43,754 bases of DNA from Megasphaera sp. UBA5897. Lineage in GTDB: Bacteria > Bacillota > Negativicutes > Veillonellales > Megasphaeraceae. Shown here piece by piece: positions 25,013 to 33,963 of this stretch (its first letter is position 1; each line of letters begins with the position of its first letter). The position numbers and the translations under genes were made by a program. The notes beneath the pieces were generated by a model. The model did not search any database and was not told the origin of the DNA. It saw nothing but the letters and a program-made list of their open reading frames with translations. The stretch lies in the NCBI GenBank assembly GCA_002431345.1, contig DJEN01000094.1, forward strand, positions 5,359 to 49,112, in the 5' to 3' direction.

Positions 25013-26230
25013 TTAGTGCAAATGGGGAAGAATATGGCCCATTTTATTTTTCTTGGTTTCCAAGTAAAATTCATCAAATTTTTGCGGTTTCATTTCAATA
25101 GGAACACGTTCTACGATTTCTACGCCAAAGCCTTCCAAACCATAGATTTTTTCCGGATTATTGGTCAGCAGACGGAGCTCTTTGGCACCGAGGTCTTGAA
25201 GGATTTGAGCACCAATCCAATATTCACGTAAATCTGGTGCAAAACCGAGTTTTTCATTGGCTTCGACAGTGTCGTATCCCTGTTCCTGCAGTACATAGGC
25301 TTTCAATTTATTAATTAAGCCTATGCCGCGTCCTTCTTGGCGCATATAGAGGAGAATACCGCGTCCTTCTTTGTTGATTTGTGTCATGGCAGCAGCTAGC
25401 TGTTCGCCGCAGTCGCAGCGGCGTGAGCCAAACACATCACCGGTCAGGCATTCCGAATGAACGCGGCAGAGAAGGTTTTTGCCGTCGCCAATATCGCCTT
25501 TGACGAGTGCGACGTGATGTTCGCCTGTCAAATCATTGATATACCCATAAATTTTGAATTCACCGTATTTGGTTGGCATTTTTGCGACAGCTTCGCGGAC
25601 AACGTGTTTGTCATGACGGCGGCAGTAATTCTGCAGGTCATGAATCGTGATAAATTTGAGACCGTATTGGTCGGCAATGTCCCAAAGCTGCGGCGTGCGC
25701 ATCATCGTGCCGTCATCAGCCATGATTTCGCAGCACAGGCCGACTTGCTTGAGACCTGCCAGACGCATGAGATCTACCGTTGCTTCTGTATGACCGTTGC
25801 GGGTCAGTACGCCGCCTCGTTTGGCAATGAGCGGGAAATTATGTCCCGGACGGCGGAAGTCTTCCGGTTTCGCAGATTCTTCTGTGCATTTGCGGGCTGT
25901 AAGCGCGCGTTCCACAGCAGAAATGCCTGTTGTGGTATCGACATGGTCGATGGAGACGGTAAATGCTGTTTCGTGGTTATCTGTATTTTCACTGACCATC
26001 GGCGGCAGGCCTAATTTATGAGCGTATTCGATGCTCATCGGCATGCAGATAAGTCCCTTGCCGTGCATTGCCATGAAATTCATATTTTCTGTCGTGCAGT
26101 ACTGAGCGGCACAAATAAAATCGCCTTCATTTTCCCGGTCCGGATCGTCTGTTACGATAATAATGTGGCCGGCCTGCAGCGCTTCAATGGCTTCTTCAAT
26201 GGTGTTAAATTTTCTTTTTTCGTTTTCCAC
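25013..26230 (-). CDS. ribBA: Bifunctional 3,4-dihydroxy-2-butanone 4-phosphate synthase / GTP cyclohydrolase II
   Basis: A 405-residue fusion that starts both branches of riboflavin synthesis. The N-terminal half is RibB, with the Mg2+-binding DDPDRENEGDF and the HTEATVDLMRLAG region. The C-terminal half is RibA, with the zinc ligands in CLTGDVFGSRRCDC and the RQEGRGIGLINK motif. The start is GTG at 26230, because AGGAGG lies 9 bases before it; longer readings would include the expression platform. No ribD, ribE or ribH gene is adjacent, so the rest of the pathway must lie elsewhere. It is controlled by the FMN riboswitch just upstream. Confidence 0.97.
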   Translation of the reverse strand: MENEKRKFNTIEEAIEALQAGHIIIVTDDPDRENEGDFICAAQYCTTENMNFMAMHGKGLICMPMSIEYAHKLGLPPMVSENTDNHETAFTVSIDHVDTTTGISAVERALTARKCTEESAKPEDFRRPGHNFPLIAKRGGVLTRNGHTEATVDLMRLAGLKQVGLCCEIMADDGTMMRTPQLWDIADQYGLKFITIHDLQNYCRRHDKHVVREAVAKMPTKYGEFKIYGYINDLTGEHHVALVKGDIGDGKNLLCRVHSECLTGDVFGSRRCDCGEQLAAAMTQINKEGRGILLYMRQEGRGIGLINKLKAYVLQEQGYDTVEANEKLGFAPDLREYWIGAQILQDLGAKELRLLTNNPEKIYGLEGFGVEIVERVPIEMKPQKFDEFYLETKKNKMGHILPHLH

Positions 26231-26255
26231 TAGTAAAACCTCCTGAATATATAAA

Positions 26256-26283
26256 GCCCTGACCATCACAGGGAGGTCAGGGC
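26256..26283 (-). terminator. Terminator hairpin of the FMN riboswitch expression platform
   Basis: Reverse strand GCCCTGACC and GGTCAGGGC form a perfect 9-bp stem with a 10-base loop, followed by TTTATATATT, just before the ribBA ribosome binding site. It would end transcription when FMN is bound; a hairpin ACGCTG/CAGCGT (26302-26320) lies between it and the aptamer. Confidence 0.8.
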
Positions 26284-26326
26284 CTTTGAGTCATATGCAA
26301 TAACGCTGCTTGAACACAGCGTACCG

Positions 26327-26451
26327 TATCTTCTTCCATCCAGACTATACTGTCGGTTTTGGAATTGCACCAAATCCTGAGCCTATGCTCCTACGCCGAA
26401 GCGTTCGCGGACTATACCGCCGATCGGGAATTTCACCCTGCCCTGAAGATA
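26327..26451 (-). promoter_or_regulatory. FMN riboswitch (RFN element)
   Basis: Read on the reverse strand, the conserved RFN blocks occur in order: ATCTTCAGGGCAGGGTGAAA, TTCCCGATCGGCGG, AGTCCGCGA, GATTTGGTGCAATTCCAAAA, CCGACAGTATAGTCTGGATG and GAAGAAGAT. P1 is ATCTTC (26450-26445) pairing with GAAGAT (26333-26328). The aptamer lies 97 bases before the ribBA start, with a terminator hairpin between, so it acts as an FMN-dependent off switch. Confidence 0.97.
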
Positions 26452-26468
26452 TGCTTTTTACGTACTTC

Positions 26469-26497
26469 ATTATACACGGTCCCTGCATAGATTGCAA
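26469..26497 (-). promoter_or_regulatory. Promoter of ribBA
   Basis: Reverse strand TTGCAA (26497-26492), spacer 17, TATAAT (26474-26469). Predicted start near 26462, some ten bases before the aptamer P1. Confidence 0.85.
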
Positions 26498-26533
26498 GAG
26501 ACACAGCGAGCGAGCGTTTGCAAAAGAAAAATG

Positions 26534-27937
26534 CTACTCTACATCAAAAATTTTGCCTGGATTGAGAATATTATTGGGATCCAGCGCTTTTTTAATAGCT
26601 TTCATCATAGCCAGTTCGTCAGGATTTGTAAATTCTTCCATCAAGTGCTTGCGTTTAAAGCCAATGCCGTGTTCGCCGGAAAGTCGGCCGCCGTGAGCAT
26701 AAATGAATGTATATAATTCCTGCTGATTGGCTTTGATGCGCTGATTCCAGTCTTCATAGGATGCATCTTCATTTTTTAAAATATTTAAATGGATGTTGCC
26801 GTCACCGGCATGGCTGGCAATACGGGTAATCAGGTTGTATTTTTTTGCCAGCCGGAGAATTTCATCGAGCAGCAGCGGTTCTTGGTCTACCGGAACGACG
26901 ACATCTTCTTTGCTGACGATGAGGCTTTCGGCGCGGACGGCTTCGGCAAAAGCTTTGCGTGCCTGCCAGATTTTGTTGTGGTCAGCGACCAGTACCGATG
27001 AGGCACCGCTGGCAGTGCAAAGTTCGTCCAGCGTAACGGCTTTATCATCCAGGTCATCTTCACTGACGCCTTCGACTTCGACAATCAGATAGCAGCCTGT
27101 GTCGCTTCCTTGGAGCTTTTCTCCCAAATAGTGTTCTACCGATTTGATGGTAATGTTGTCCATGTATTCGACGCATGTCGGGATGATGCCGCTTTTAATG
27201 ATTTTATGGACTGTGCCGATAGCCTGATCTGGATTTTCGTAAATTGCCAGCAAATCCAATGTATGCTGCGGCTTGGGCAGGAGTTTGACAGTTGCTTTGG
27301 TAATAATACCCAGCGTGCCTTCGGAACCGATAATCAGCTGGTCCAGGCAATACCCCGTAGACTGCTTTTGCAGACGGGCACCGAGTGTGACGATTTTCCC
27401 GATAGGATTGACGATTTCGACGGCATATACCTGATGCCGTGTCGTACCGTATTTGACAGCCCGGTTGCCGCCGGCATTGGTTGCAATATTACCGCCGATA
27501 AAACAGGAATCACCGCTGCAGGGGTCGCCGGCATAAAAAAGTCCTTTGGCTTCTGCTGCTTTTTGCAAATCTGAAGTACGTACGCCCGGTTCGACAACGG
27601 CATACAACGCTGTTTCATTGATTTCCAAAATATGGTTCATTTTTTCTGTAGATAAAACGATGCCGCCGTATACAGGCACGGCGCCGCAGGCCAAACCGGT
27701 ACCGGCACCGCGGGGGACGATTGGAAAATGATAGGCATTGGCCAGTTTTACAATCGCTGCTGTTTGTGCTGCTGATTCGACAAAGACGACAGCTTCCGGT
27801 AGGTGATGATATGCCGGGTCCGTTACTTCATCATGTGAGTACGGCTGCATGAGTGCTGTATCGGTAAGAACATTTTTGTCGCCTGCGATGGCACGTAATT
27901 TGGAGAGTATTTCTTCTGAAATTTTGGTATATGACAT
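26534..27937 (-). CDS. FAD-binding oxidase, GlcD / D-lactate dehydrogenase type
   Basis: A 467-residue flavoenzyme of the FAD-linked oxidase family that oxidises 2-hydroxy acids such as glycolate or lactate. The PCMH-type FAD domain has FPIVPRGAGTGLACGA and GGNIATNAGG, and the C-terminal domain has the metal-site HAGDGNIHLNIL and LSGEHGIGFKRKHL. In lactate-using anaerobes such enzymes can work with EtfAB, but no etf gene is in the window, so substrate and acceptor are open. ATG at 27937 follows AGAGGG; the longer reading to 27973 lacks a site. It is a single gene on the reverse strand. Confidence 0.92.
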   Translation of the reverse strand: MSYTKISEEILSKLRAIAGDKNVLTDTALMQPYSHDEVTDPAYHHLPEAVVFVESAAQTAAIVKLANAYHFPIVPRGAGTGLACGAVPVYGGIVLSTEKMNHILEINETALYAVVEPGVRTSDLQKAAEAKGLFYAGDPCSGDSCFIGGNIATNAGGNRAVKYGTTRHQVYAVEIVNPIGKIVTLGARLQKQSTGYCLDQLIIGSEGTLGIITKATVKLLPKPQHTLDLLAIYENPDQAIGTVHKIIKSGIIPTCVEYMDNITIKSVEHYLGEKLQGSDTGCYLIVEVEGVSEDDLDDKAVTLDELCTASGASSVLVADHNKIWQARKAFAEAVRAESLIVSKEDVVVPVDQEPLLLDEILRLAKKYNLITRIASHAGDGNIHLNILKNEDASYEDWNQRIKANQQELYTFIYAHGGRLSGEHGIGFKRKHLMEEFTNPDELAMMKAIKKALDPNNILNPGKIFDVE

Positions 27938-27999
27938 AATGCAATCCCTCTTTTGCCAAATAAAACAAATCATAAAGTAAGAAAATTTTTATTAGTACT

Positions 28000-28028
28000 A
28001 TTATATAGAAGTGATGTAGATTTTTAAA
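28000..28028 (-). promoter_or_regulatory. Candidate promoter of the GlcD-type gene
   Basis: Reverse strand TTTAAA (28028-28023), spacer 17, TATAAT (28005-28000), 63 bases before the start codon. Confidence 0.5.
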
Positions 28029-28059
28029 GGCTTATTTAGGCGTAAAATCTGAAAAAGTC

Positions 28060-28088
28060 TTTAACTTAAAGACAAATCAAGGTATACT
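28060..28088 (+). promoter_or_regulatory. Candidate promoter of the divIC gene
   Basis: TTTAAC (28060-28065), spacer 17, TATACT (28083-28088), about 42 bases before the start codon. Confidence 0.5.
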
Positions 28089-28130
28089 ATACAGTAAGAC
28101 TGAAATGAAAGTACGCAAAGGAGTAAAGGT

Positions 28131-28457
28131 ATGGCAGAAAAACGAATGACGAGCTTGGAACGAAAACGGCTGCGTCGGCGTAAAAAGGCAAAACAAAATA
28201 CCTCCCTTTCTAAATATAAAATTATCGTAATCATAGTTTTGTTTTTGGGTGGGTTCTTTTTAGTGAACAGGGCCTACAATTTATATCAGATTCACGAGGA
28301 AATGCAGCATATACTGCAGCAGGAACAAGAACTGCGGAATGAAAATGAACGGCTCAGGCAGCGCAAAGACGGATTGAATGACAACGAAGAAGTGGCAAGG
28401 CAGGCGAGGGAACAGTTCGGCTTGGTAAAACCGGGTGAAGTTCCTTATAGAAAGTAA
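28131..28457 (+). CDS. divIC: Septum formation initiator, FtsB/DivIC family
   Basis: A 108-residue bitopic division protein. The basic cytoplasmic N-terminus (LERKRLRRRKKAK) is followed by one membrane helix (about 30-48), a Gln/Glu-rich coiled coil (about 53-85) and the family ending EEVAREQ-type AREQFGLVKPGE. It joins FtsL and DivIB/FtsQ in the divisome. AAAGGAG precedes the ATG. The next gene is the S1-domain protein, as in Bacillus subtilis (divIC-yabR), which supports the call. Confidence 0.92.
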   Translation: MAEKRMTSLERKRLRRRKKAKQNTSLSKYKIIVIIVLFLGGFFLVNRAYNLYQIHEEMQHILQQEQELRNENERLRQRKDGLNDNEEVARQAREQFGLVKPGEVPYRK

Positions 28458-28550
28458 AGAAAAAGAATTGAATTTTTTATATTTTATGGGTATAATAATT
28501 TTATACGCTTCTATCAAGCAAGGAGCATACAAGGAGGAATATAAAGCAGC

Positions 28551-29003
28551 ATGACAATCGAAGTAGGAAGTGTGTTGGAAGGTACCGTTACAGGGATTAC
28601 AAAATTTGGCGCATTTGTAGAGCTTCCGGACAAGAAAGTGGGATTAGTCCATATTTCTGAAGTCGCTAACGAGTATGTAAAAGATGTACATGATTTTTTG
28701 AAAGTTCAGGACAAAGTCAACGTCAAAGTATTGTCTGTAGACGATAAAGGGAAAATTGGCTTATCCATTAAGCAGACCCAACCGGCACCGGAAAAAAAGG
28801 AATTTCGTCCCAGAACGGAATTTCGTCCGAAACATGAATTCCGGCAGCACAATGGCTTTGATTCCAATCGTCGTTCGTCTTCATCCTTATCCTTTGAAGA
28901 TCGGCTCAGCAAGTTCTTGAAGGAAAGTGATGAACGCCTCATGGATTTGAAACGTAATACGGAATCAAAACGCGGCGGCCGCGGCGCACGTCATGCCGAT
29001 TGA
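28551..29003 (+). CDS. S1 RNA-binding domain protein (YabR-like)
   Basis: A 150-residue protein. Residues 1-75 are one S1 domain (VGSVLEGTVTGITKFGAFVEL...GLVHISEVA...GKIGLSIKQ). The rest is charged and Arg-rich with three FRPR/FRPK/FRQH repeats and a helix FEDRLSKFLKESDERL near the end. It lies 93 bases after divIC, behind AAGGAGG, in the conserved Firmicutes order. YabR-like proteins are thought to bind RNA or ribosomes; the target is unknown. Confidence 0.93.
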   Translation: MTIEVGSVLEGTVTGITKFGAFVELPDKKVGLVHISEVANEYVKDVHDFLKVQDKVNVKVLSVDDKGKIGLSIKQTQPAPEKKEFRPRTEFRPKHEFRQHNGFDSNRRSSSSLSFEDRLSKFLKESDERLMDLKRNTESKRGGRGARHAD

Positions 29004-29033
29004 TTCGTAACGAGGCAATCACAAGGCAAAGTA

Positions 29034-29064
29034 AAGAGTATTCCTGTGGGAATGCTCTTTTTGT
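29034..29064 (+). terminator. Terminator after the S1-domain gene
   Basis: AAAGAGTATTCC pairs with GGGAATGCTCTTT over a 3-4 base loop, followed by TTTTTG. Confidence 0.92.
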
Positions 29065-29109
29065 GTTTTTTATAAGACTGAATTTTTGTATGTATATGAG
29101 GAGAAAGTA

Positions 29110-30021
29110 ATGAAACATACAACCTATGCAGTTATTGATATAGGTTCCAATTCGCTGCGGCTGATGCAGGGAACCCGTCAAGATGACGGGAGCTGGCTCT
29201 TCTCGCCGAAGGAATTGGCAACGACCCGTCTGGGAAAAGATATAGAAAAAACAAATCATTTATCTGCAAAAGGAGTACGTGACTCACTGCAGGCGATGGC
29301 GGCTTGGCAGCAAAAGCTGCAGGCGCTGCCTGTATGCGCTGTGGCTACCAGTGCCGTTCGGGAAGCGGCAGATGGGCAGGCGTTTTTGGCAGAAATACGG
29401 TCGCGGTTTGGCTGGAACTGCCGTACACTGACCGGAACGGAAGAAGCGGCTTTTAGTTTTTGCGGTGCTTCTTCGACAAACAGCCAGGATGGCTGCACAG
29501 CCGTTCTTGATATTGGCGGCGGCAGCAGTGAAGTAGCTGTAGGTGCGGCCGGAACGGTACAGTGGTCTCACAGTTATCCTATAGGTGCCGTGCGGCTGAC
29601 AGGCAGCCCCGTATGGACGGAAGAAGATGTGGCAGCCATTCGCACGCACTGTGAAAAACAATGGCTGCCCCTGCCGCAAAAGCCGGATATTGTTATCGGC
29701 GTAGGCGGCACGCTGACGACGCTGGCAGCGATGGAACAGAAAATGACCGTATACGACCCGGCATGTATTACGGGATATACAGTAACTCAGGACAAGCTGG
29801 CAGCACGTATGGCACGGCTGCTGCAGATGACGCCGGAGGAACGGCAGCATGTACCGGGACTGCAGCCAAAACGCAGTGACATTATTTTAGCCGGATTGGC
29901 AATTCTGCAGTCCTTTTTACAGCATTATCACATAGAATCCATACAGATGAGTGAACGGGATTTATTGGAAGGTGTCTTTTATAAAGAAGCCTTTCAAGCT
30001 GGAAAGGCAGACAGGTGCTGA
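29110..30021 (+). CDS. Exopolyphosphatase / pppGpp phosphohydrolase family (Ppx/GppA)
   Basis: A 303-residue ASKHA-fold phosphatase. The phosphate-1 loop is AVIDIGSNSLRL, the phosphate-2 region VLDIGGGSSEV, with EEAAFSF as the catalytic Glu region and VIGVGGTLTTLAAM as the adenosine-type motif. It is the short two-lobed form without the C-terminal HD-like domains of E. coli Ppx. It cleaves terminal phosphate from polyphosphate or pppGpp; which is preferred is open. ATG at 29110 follows GAGGAGAAAG. It directly precedes tilS, only 2 bases apart. Confidence 0.93.
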   Translation: MKHTTYAVIDIGSNSLRLMQGTRQDDGSWLFSPKELATTRLGKDIEKTNHLSAKGVRDSLQAMAAWQQKLQALPVCAVATSAVREAADGQAFLAEIRSRFGWNCRTLTGTEEAAFSFCGASSTNSQDGCTAVLDIGGGSSEVAVGAAGTVQWSHSYPIGAVRLTGSPVWTEEDVAAIRTHCEKQWLPLPQKPDIVIGVGGTLTTLAAMEQKMTVYDPACITGYTVTQDKLAARMARLLQMTPEERQHVPGLQPKRSDIILAGLAILQSFLQHYHIESIQMSERDLLEGVFYKEAFQAGKADRC

Positions 30022-30023
30022 CC

Positions 30024-31007
30024 ATGGATATACTGAAAAAGGTAGCGGCATTTTGTCGGGACAAAGCATTGTTTGCTGACGGGGACAAGATCGTTGTTGC
30101 CTGTTCCGGAGGGCCCGATTCACTGGCGCTGCTGGATATATTGGCAAGATTGGCTCCGGCTCATCATTTGCAGCTGCTTGTCTGTTATGTACACCATGGC
30201 ATTCGCCGGGCTGCCGATGAAGAAGTAGAACGTGTGCGGCAGGAAGCGGCACGCAGGCACTGCGCGTTTGTATGCTGCCGCAGCAATGTGCCTGCCGTGG
30301 CAGCCAGGGAGCATCGATCTTTGGAAGCTGTCGGACGGGATGAACGGTACCGCCTGCTGCGGCAGGAAGCAAAAAAATGGCAGGCCCGTGCCATTGCAGT
30401 AGCCCATCACCGCAATGACCAGGCTGAAACGGTATTGCTTCATGTCCTGCGCGGCAGCGGTTTATCTGGACTCAAAGGGATGCAGCCGAAACGCGGCGAT
30501 ATTATTCGTCCCTTGTTGGACTTGACACGGCAGGAGATAGACGAGTATATTGAAAAGCAGCAGCTGCGGCCATGCCATGATGAAACGAATGATTCAGACG
30601 TATTTTTCAGAAACCGGATTCGTCTGCATTTACTGCCGTATTTAAAACAATATAATCCGGCTATTGTTGCTGATTTAAACCGCTTAGCACAGTTGGCGCA
30701 GGCCGACGATGATGTTTTGCAGCAGGAAACGGCACGGATATATGCGGCATTGGCTGTTTGCCAGCAGGAAACGGTCTGCGTTGACAAAAAAAAGTTTTTG
30801 GTCCAGCCGTTAGCTGTACAGCGCCGTATCATTCGGTTGTTATGTCAGGATGTGACGGGAAGTATGAAAAATATTTCCTTTCAGCATGTAGAAACAGTAC
30901 GAAAATTGGCTTTTAAGGGTGCCGGCAAGCAGTTTCAAACCGGTACATGGCTGGCTTATACGACACGAACGGCGCTTTGCATGAAGCCTTGTTTGTATCG
31001 ACGCTGA
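30024..31007 (+). CDS. tilS: tRNA(Ile)-lysidine synthase, short form
   Basis: A 327-residue N-type ATP pyrophosphatase that makes lysidine at position 34 of tRNA-Ile(CAU). The PP-loop SGGPDS is at residues 28-33 and VCYVHHGIR, VAHHRNDQAETVLL and PLL-L-R are the family's next motifs. The protein stops just after the TilS middle domain (KQFQTGTWLAYTTRTALCM) and lacks the C-terminal domain of the 430-470 residue forms; the next gene starts 67 bases on, so that domain is absent, not frameshifted nearby. Short forms exist, for example in Aquifex. GTG at 30015 is an alternative start, overlapping the ppx stop. Neighbours ftsH and hpt match the Firmicutes order. Confidence 0.93.
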   Translation: MDILKKVAAFCRDKALFADGDKIVVACSGGPDSLALLDILARLAPAHHLQLLVCYVHHGIRRAADEEVERVRQEAARRHCAFVCCRSNVPAVAAREHRSLEAVGRDERYRLLRQEAKKWQARAIAVAHHRNDQAETVLLHVLRGSGLSGLKGMQPKRGDIIRPLLDLTRQEIDEYIEKQQLRPCHDETNDSDVFFRNRIRLHLLPYLKQYNPAIVADLNRLAQLAQADDDVLQQETARIYAALAVCQQETVCVDKKKFLVQPLAVQRRIIRLLCQDVTGSMKNISFQHVETVRKLAFKGAGKQFQTGTWLAYTTRTALCMKPCLYRR

Positions 31008-31074
31008 GACGGCTGTTGTTGTTCAAGCCGATACAGCAACACCATAATGTAAATGTATTCAGGAGGGAATATCC

Positions 31075-31614
31075 ATGCATCAGGATGTAAAAGAAATTTT
31101 ATTTACAGAAGAAATTATCAAAAAACGCGTACGTGAATTAGGTGCGCAAATTAGCAAAGATTATGCCGGTAAAACGATTCTCATGTGCGGCATTTTAAAA
31201 GGAGCGGTTACATTTTACACCGATTTGGCACGTACGATTGACACGACTGTCTTGTTTGATTTTATGAGTTGTTCCAGCTATGGTTCCGGCACAACATCTT
31301 CCGGCGCTGTAATGGTACGCAAGGATTTGGATACGGATGTGCGGGGCAAAGACGTCCTTGTCGTAGAAGATATTATTGACACGGGCATTACGCTGAGTCA
31401 TTTGGTGCCGCTGCTGAAAAAACGGGGGGCAAACTCTGTCAAATTAGCTACGCTGCTCAGCAAACCGGCACGCCGCCAGGCAGACGTTCCCGTAGATTAT
31501 AATGGTTTTGAAATTCCTGATGCCTTTGTTGTCGGCTATGGGCTGGATTATGACGGACGGTACCGCAACTTGCCGTATATCGGTATTTTAAAAGAAGAAA
31601 TATATACCAAATAA
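31075..31614 (+). CDS. hpt: Hypoxanthine phosphoribosyltransferase
   Basis: A 179-residue type I phosphoribosyltransferase that makes IMP and GMP from hypoxanthine or guanine and PRPP. The PRPP-binding loop is VVEDIIDTG with E98, D99 and D102, and the active-site loop is MSCSSYGSGTTSSG. The C-terminus has FVVGYGLDYDGRYRNLPYIG. AGGAGGG precedes the ATG. The order tilS-hpt-ftsH is widely conserved in Firmicutes. Confidence 0.97.
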   Translation: MHQDVKEILFTEEIIKKRVRELGAQISKDYAGKTILMCGILKGAVTFYTDLARTIDTTVLFDFMSCSSYGSGTTSSGAVMVRKDLDTDVRGKDVLVVEDIIDTGITLSHLVPLLKKRGANSVKLATLLSKPARRQADVPVDYNGFEIPDAFVVGYGLDYDGRYRNLPYIGILKEEIYTK

Positions 31615-31661
31615 AAAAAGAAATATGGTGCAGTATAGACTTGTTTTTATGCAAAAAGCTG

Positions 31662-31690
31662 TTGTTGCTTTGCTGGAAGTGTGGTAAGAT
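31662..31690 (+). promoter_or_regulatory. Promoter of ftsH
   Basis: TTGTTG (31662-31667), spacer 17, TAAGAT (31685-31690) with TG at 31682-31683. It lies 61 bases before the TTG start. Confidence 0.55.
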
Positions 31691-31750
31691 AAGATTGTAT
31701 TGGTTGGATAAAATCACTTAAAAATAGATTCCAATGAAAGGAGTATTATT

Positions 31751-33706
31751 TTGAGCAAATTTGTGCGTAATGTAAGTTTATACTTACTGATTATTATCGT
31801 TGCTGTATCTATTATTGATGCATTTACGACGAATAAATCTGACAAATCGGAAATTTCTTATACCAATTTCATGAATCAGGTTGAACAAAAGAAAGTAGAT
31901 GCCGTACAGATTACAGCAGACCATGCTATTGTTGGTCAGCTGAAAGACGGCACGTCCTTTACGTCGTATGCCCCAACGGATTCAGCACTTATGCCGGCAC
32001 TGCGTGATGCAGAGGTCAATGTCATTGCCAAGCCGCCGGAACAGCCTTCGTGGTGGATGAACCTGCTGAGTTCCATTTTGCCGATTTTGATTTTAATCGG
32101 TGTCTGGTTCTTTATTATGCAGCAGACCCAGGGCGGCGGCGGCCGTGTCATGAATTTCGGCAAAAGCCACGCAAAAATGCATGGTGAAGGTAAAATTAAA
32201 GTGTCCTTTAAAGACGTTGCCGGTGAAGACGAAGCGAAAGAAGAATTGGCGGAAATCGTCGAATTCCTCCGCAACCCCAGTAAATACAATAACATTGGCG
32301 CTAAGATTCCCAAAGGCGTACTGCTCTTTGGCCCTCCGGGCACAGGGAAAACGCTGTTGGCCCGTGCCGTTGCCGGAGAAGCCGGTGTTCCGTTCTTCAG
32401 TATCAGCGGCTCCGACTTTGTAGAAATGTTTGTAGGTGTCGGCGCTTCCCGTGTCCGCGACTTATTTGCCCAGGCGAAGAAAAATGCCCCATGCATTATT
32501 TTCATCGATGAAATTGATGCAGTAGGGCGTCAGCGTGGTGCCGGTCTTGGCGGGGGTCATGATGAACGTGAACAAACATTAAACCAGCTGCTTGTTGAAA
32601 TGGATGGCTTTGGTTCCAATCAGGGCATTATTACGATCGCGGCAACAAACCGGCCGGATATTTTGGACCCGGCATTGCTTCGTCCCGGACGCTTTGACCG
32701 TCAGATTACTGTAGACCGTCCGGATTTGCGCGGCCGCCGTGCAATCTTGGAAGTCCATGCCAAAGGCAAACCGTTAGGCAAAGATGTAGATTTGGACATC
32801 ATTGCCAAAAAGACACCGGGCTTTACCGGTGCTGACTTGGGCAATCTGCTCAATGAAGCAGCATTATTAGCTGCCCGTGCAGACAAAAAAGTCATTAACA
32901 TGCCGGAATTAGAAGAAGCAAGCGAAAAAGTATGCTTTGGTCCGGAACGGCGCAGCCATGTGATTAGTGAAAAAGAAAAACGCTTGACAGCCGTTCATGA
33001 ATCCGGTCATGCGTTGATTGCGTACCTGCTTCCCGATGCCGATCCGGTACATAAAGTTACGATTATTCCGCGCGGCCGGGCTGGCGGCTATACGATGATG
33101 CTGCCGGAAGAAGACCGCTCCTATGAAACCAAATCCTACTATTTGGCCCAGATTCGCGTAGCTTTGGGCGGCCGGGCTGCAGAAGAAATTGTGTTCCATG
33201 AGATCAGCAGCGGCGCATCCGGTGATTTGCAGAGCGTAACGCGTATTGTCCGTCAGATGATTACCCGTTTGGGGATGAGTACCAAATTGGGACCGATGGT
33301 TTTTGGTGAACAGCAGGAACAAGTATTCCTCGGCAAAAACTTAGGACATGACCGCAACTACGGCGAAGGCGTAGCGGAATTAATCGATAAAGAAATGCAT
33401 GACATGGTTTCAGAAGCTTATGCCGATGTACTGCGCATGCTTCGTGAACATATTGATGCCTTGCAGAATATGGCAAAGGCATTGATGGAAGTCGAAACGA
33501 TTAATCATCAGCAAGTAGACAATCTGATTAAGTTCGGTACGCTGGACAATCCGGAAGATAAGAAAAAAGAAGAAGAAGCTCCTGCAGCGGATGCAGAAGA
33601 CAGGGCTTCAAGTGAAGAAAACAAAGAAACAACGCAGGATGCACCGGCTTCAGTGGAAATTAGTCCATGGGGCAATGCAATTCCTGACAATAAAGAAAAA
33701 GAATAA
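31751..33706 (+). CDS. ftsH: ATP-dependent zinc metalloprotease FtsH
   Basis: A 651-residue membrane-bound AAA+ protease. Two N-terminal helices (about 5-23 and 100-120) flank a small outer domain. The AAA module has Walker A GPPGTGKT at 194-201, Walker B IIFIDEIDAVG and the arginine-finger region ALLRPGRFDRQ. The zinc site is HESGH at 416-420. The C-terminal 60 residues are acidic and low-complexity, ending NAIPDNKEKE. It degrades membrane and regulatory proteins. The start is TTG behind AAAGGAG; no ATG fits. A terminator follows. Confidence 0.98.
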   Translation: MSKFVRNVSLYLLIIIVAVSIIDAFTTNKSDKSEISYTNFMNQVEQKKVDAVQITADHAIVGQLKDGTSFTSYAPTDSALMPALRDAEVNVIAKPPEQPSWWMNLLSSILPILILIGVWFFIMQQTQGGGGRVMNFGKSHAKMHGEGKIKVSFKDVAGEDEAKEELAEIVEFLRNPSKYNNIGAKIPKGVLLFGPPGTGKTLLARAVAGEAGVPFFSISGSDFVEMFVGVGASRVRDLFAQAKKNAPCIIFIDEIDAVGRQRGAGLGGGHDEREQTLNQLLVEMDGFGSNQGIITIAATNRPDILDPALLRPGRFDRQITVDRPDLRGRRAILEVHAKGKPLGKDVDLDIIAKKTPGFTGADLGNLLNEAALLAARADKKVINMPELEEASEKVCFGPERRSHVISEKEKRLTAVHESGHALIAYLLPDADPVHKVTIIPRGRAGGYTMMLPEEDRSYETKSYYLAQIRVALGGRAAEEIVFHEISSGASGDLQSVTRIVRQMITRLGMSTKLGPMVFGEQQEQVFLGKNLGHDRNYGEGVAELIDKEMHDMVSEAYADVLRMLREHIDALQNMAKALMEVETINHQQVDNLIKFGTLDNPEDKKKEEEAPAADAEDRASSEENKETTQDAPASVEISPWGNAIPDNKEKE

Positions 33707-33714
33707 ACGGAAGA

Positions 33715-33745
33715 ATAAAAGCTGCGAGATCTTCGCAGCTTTTAT
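33715..33745 (+). terminator. Terminator of ftsH
   Basis: ATAAAAGCTGCGA (33715-33727) pairs perfectly with TCGCAGCTTTTAT (33733-33745) over loop GATCT. Confidence 0.88.
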
Positions 33746-33865
33746 TGATATCCAGACGAAAAAGATTTTAAGACTAGCTGCAAAATACAGAATATTTGTT
33801 AAAAATATTAAGATAGTATATAATAAAAAATAAATATGGAATAACAATTGCACATAATTATGGTA

Positions 33866-33893
33866 TTGACATGCTTTGCTTTTATGCTACAAT
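33866..33893 (+). promoter_or_regulatory. Promoter of birA
   Basis: TTGACA (33866-33871), spacer 16, TACAAT (33888-33893) with TG at 33885-33886. Predicted leader of about 64 bases. Confidence 0.75.
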
Positions 33894-33963
33894 TTCATTA
33901 TGCATTCAGAAACGTCTGTGTGTTAGCAAATAGTGTATATAGGTTTGAGTAGAGGTGAAACAT

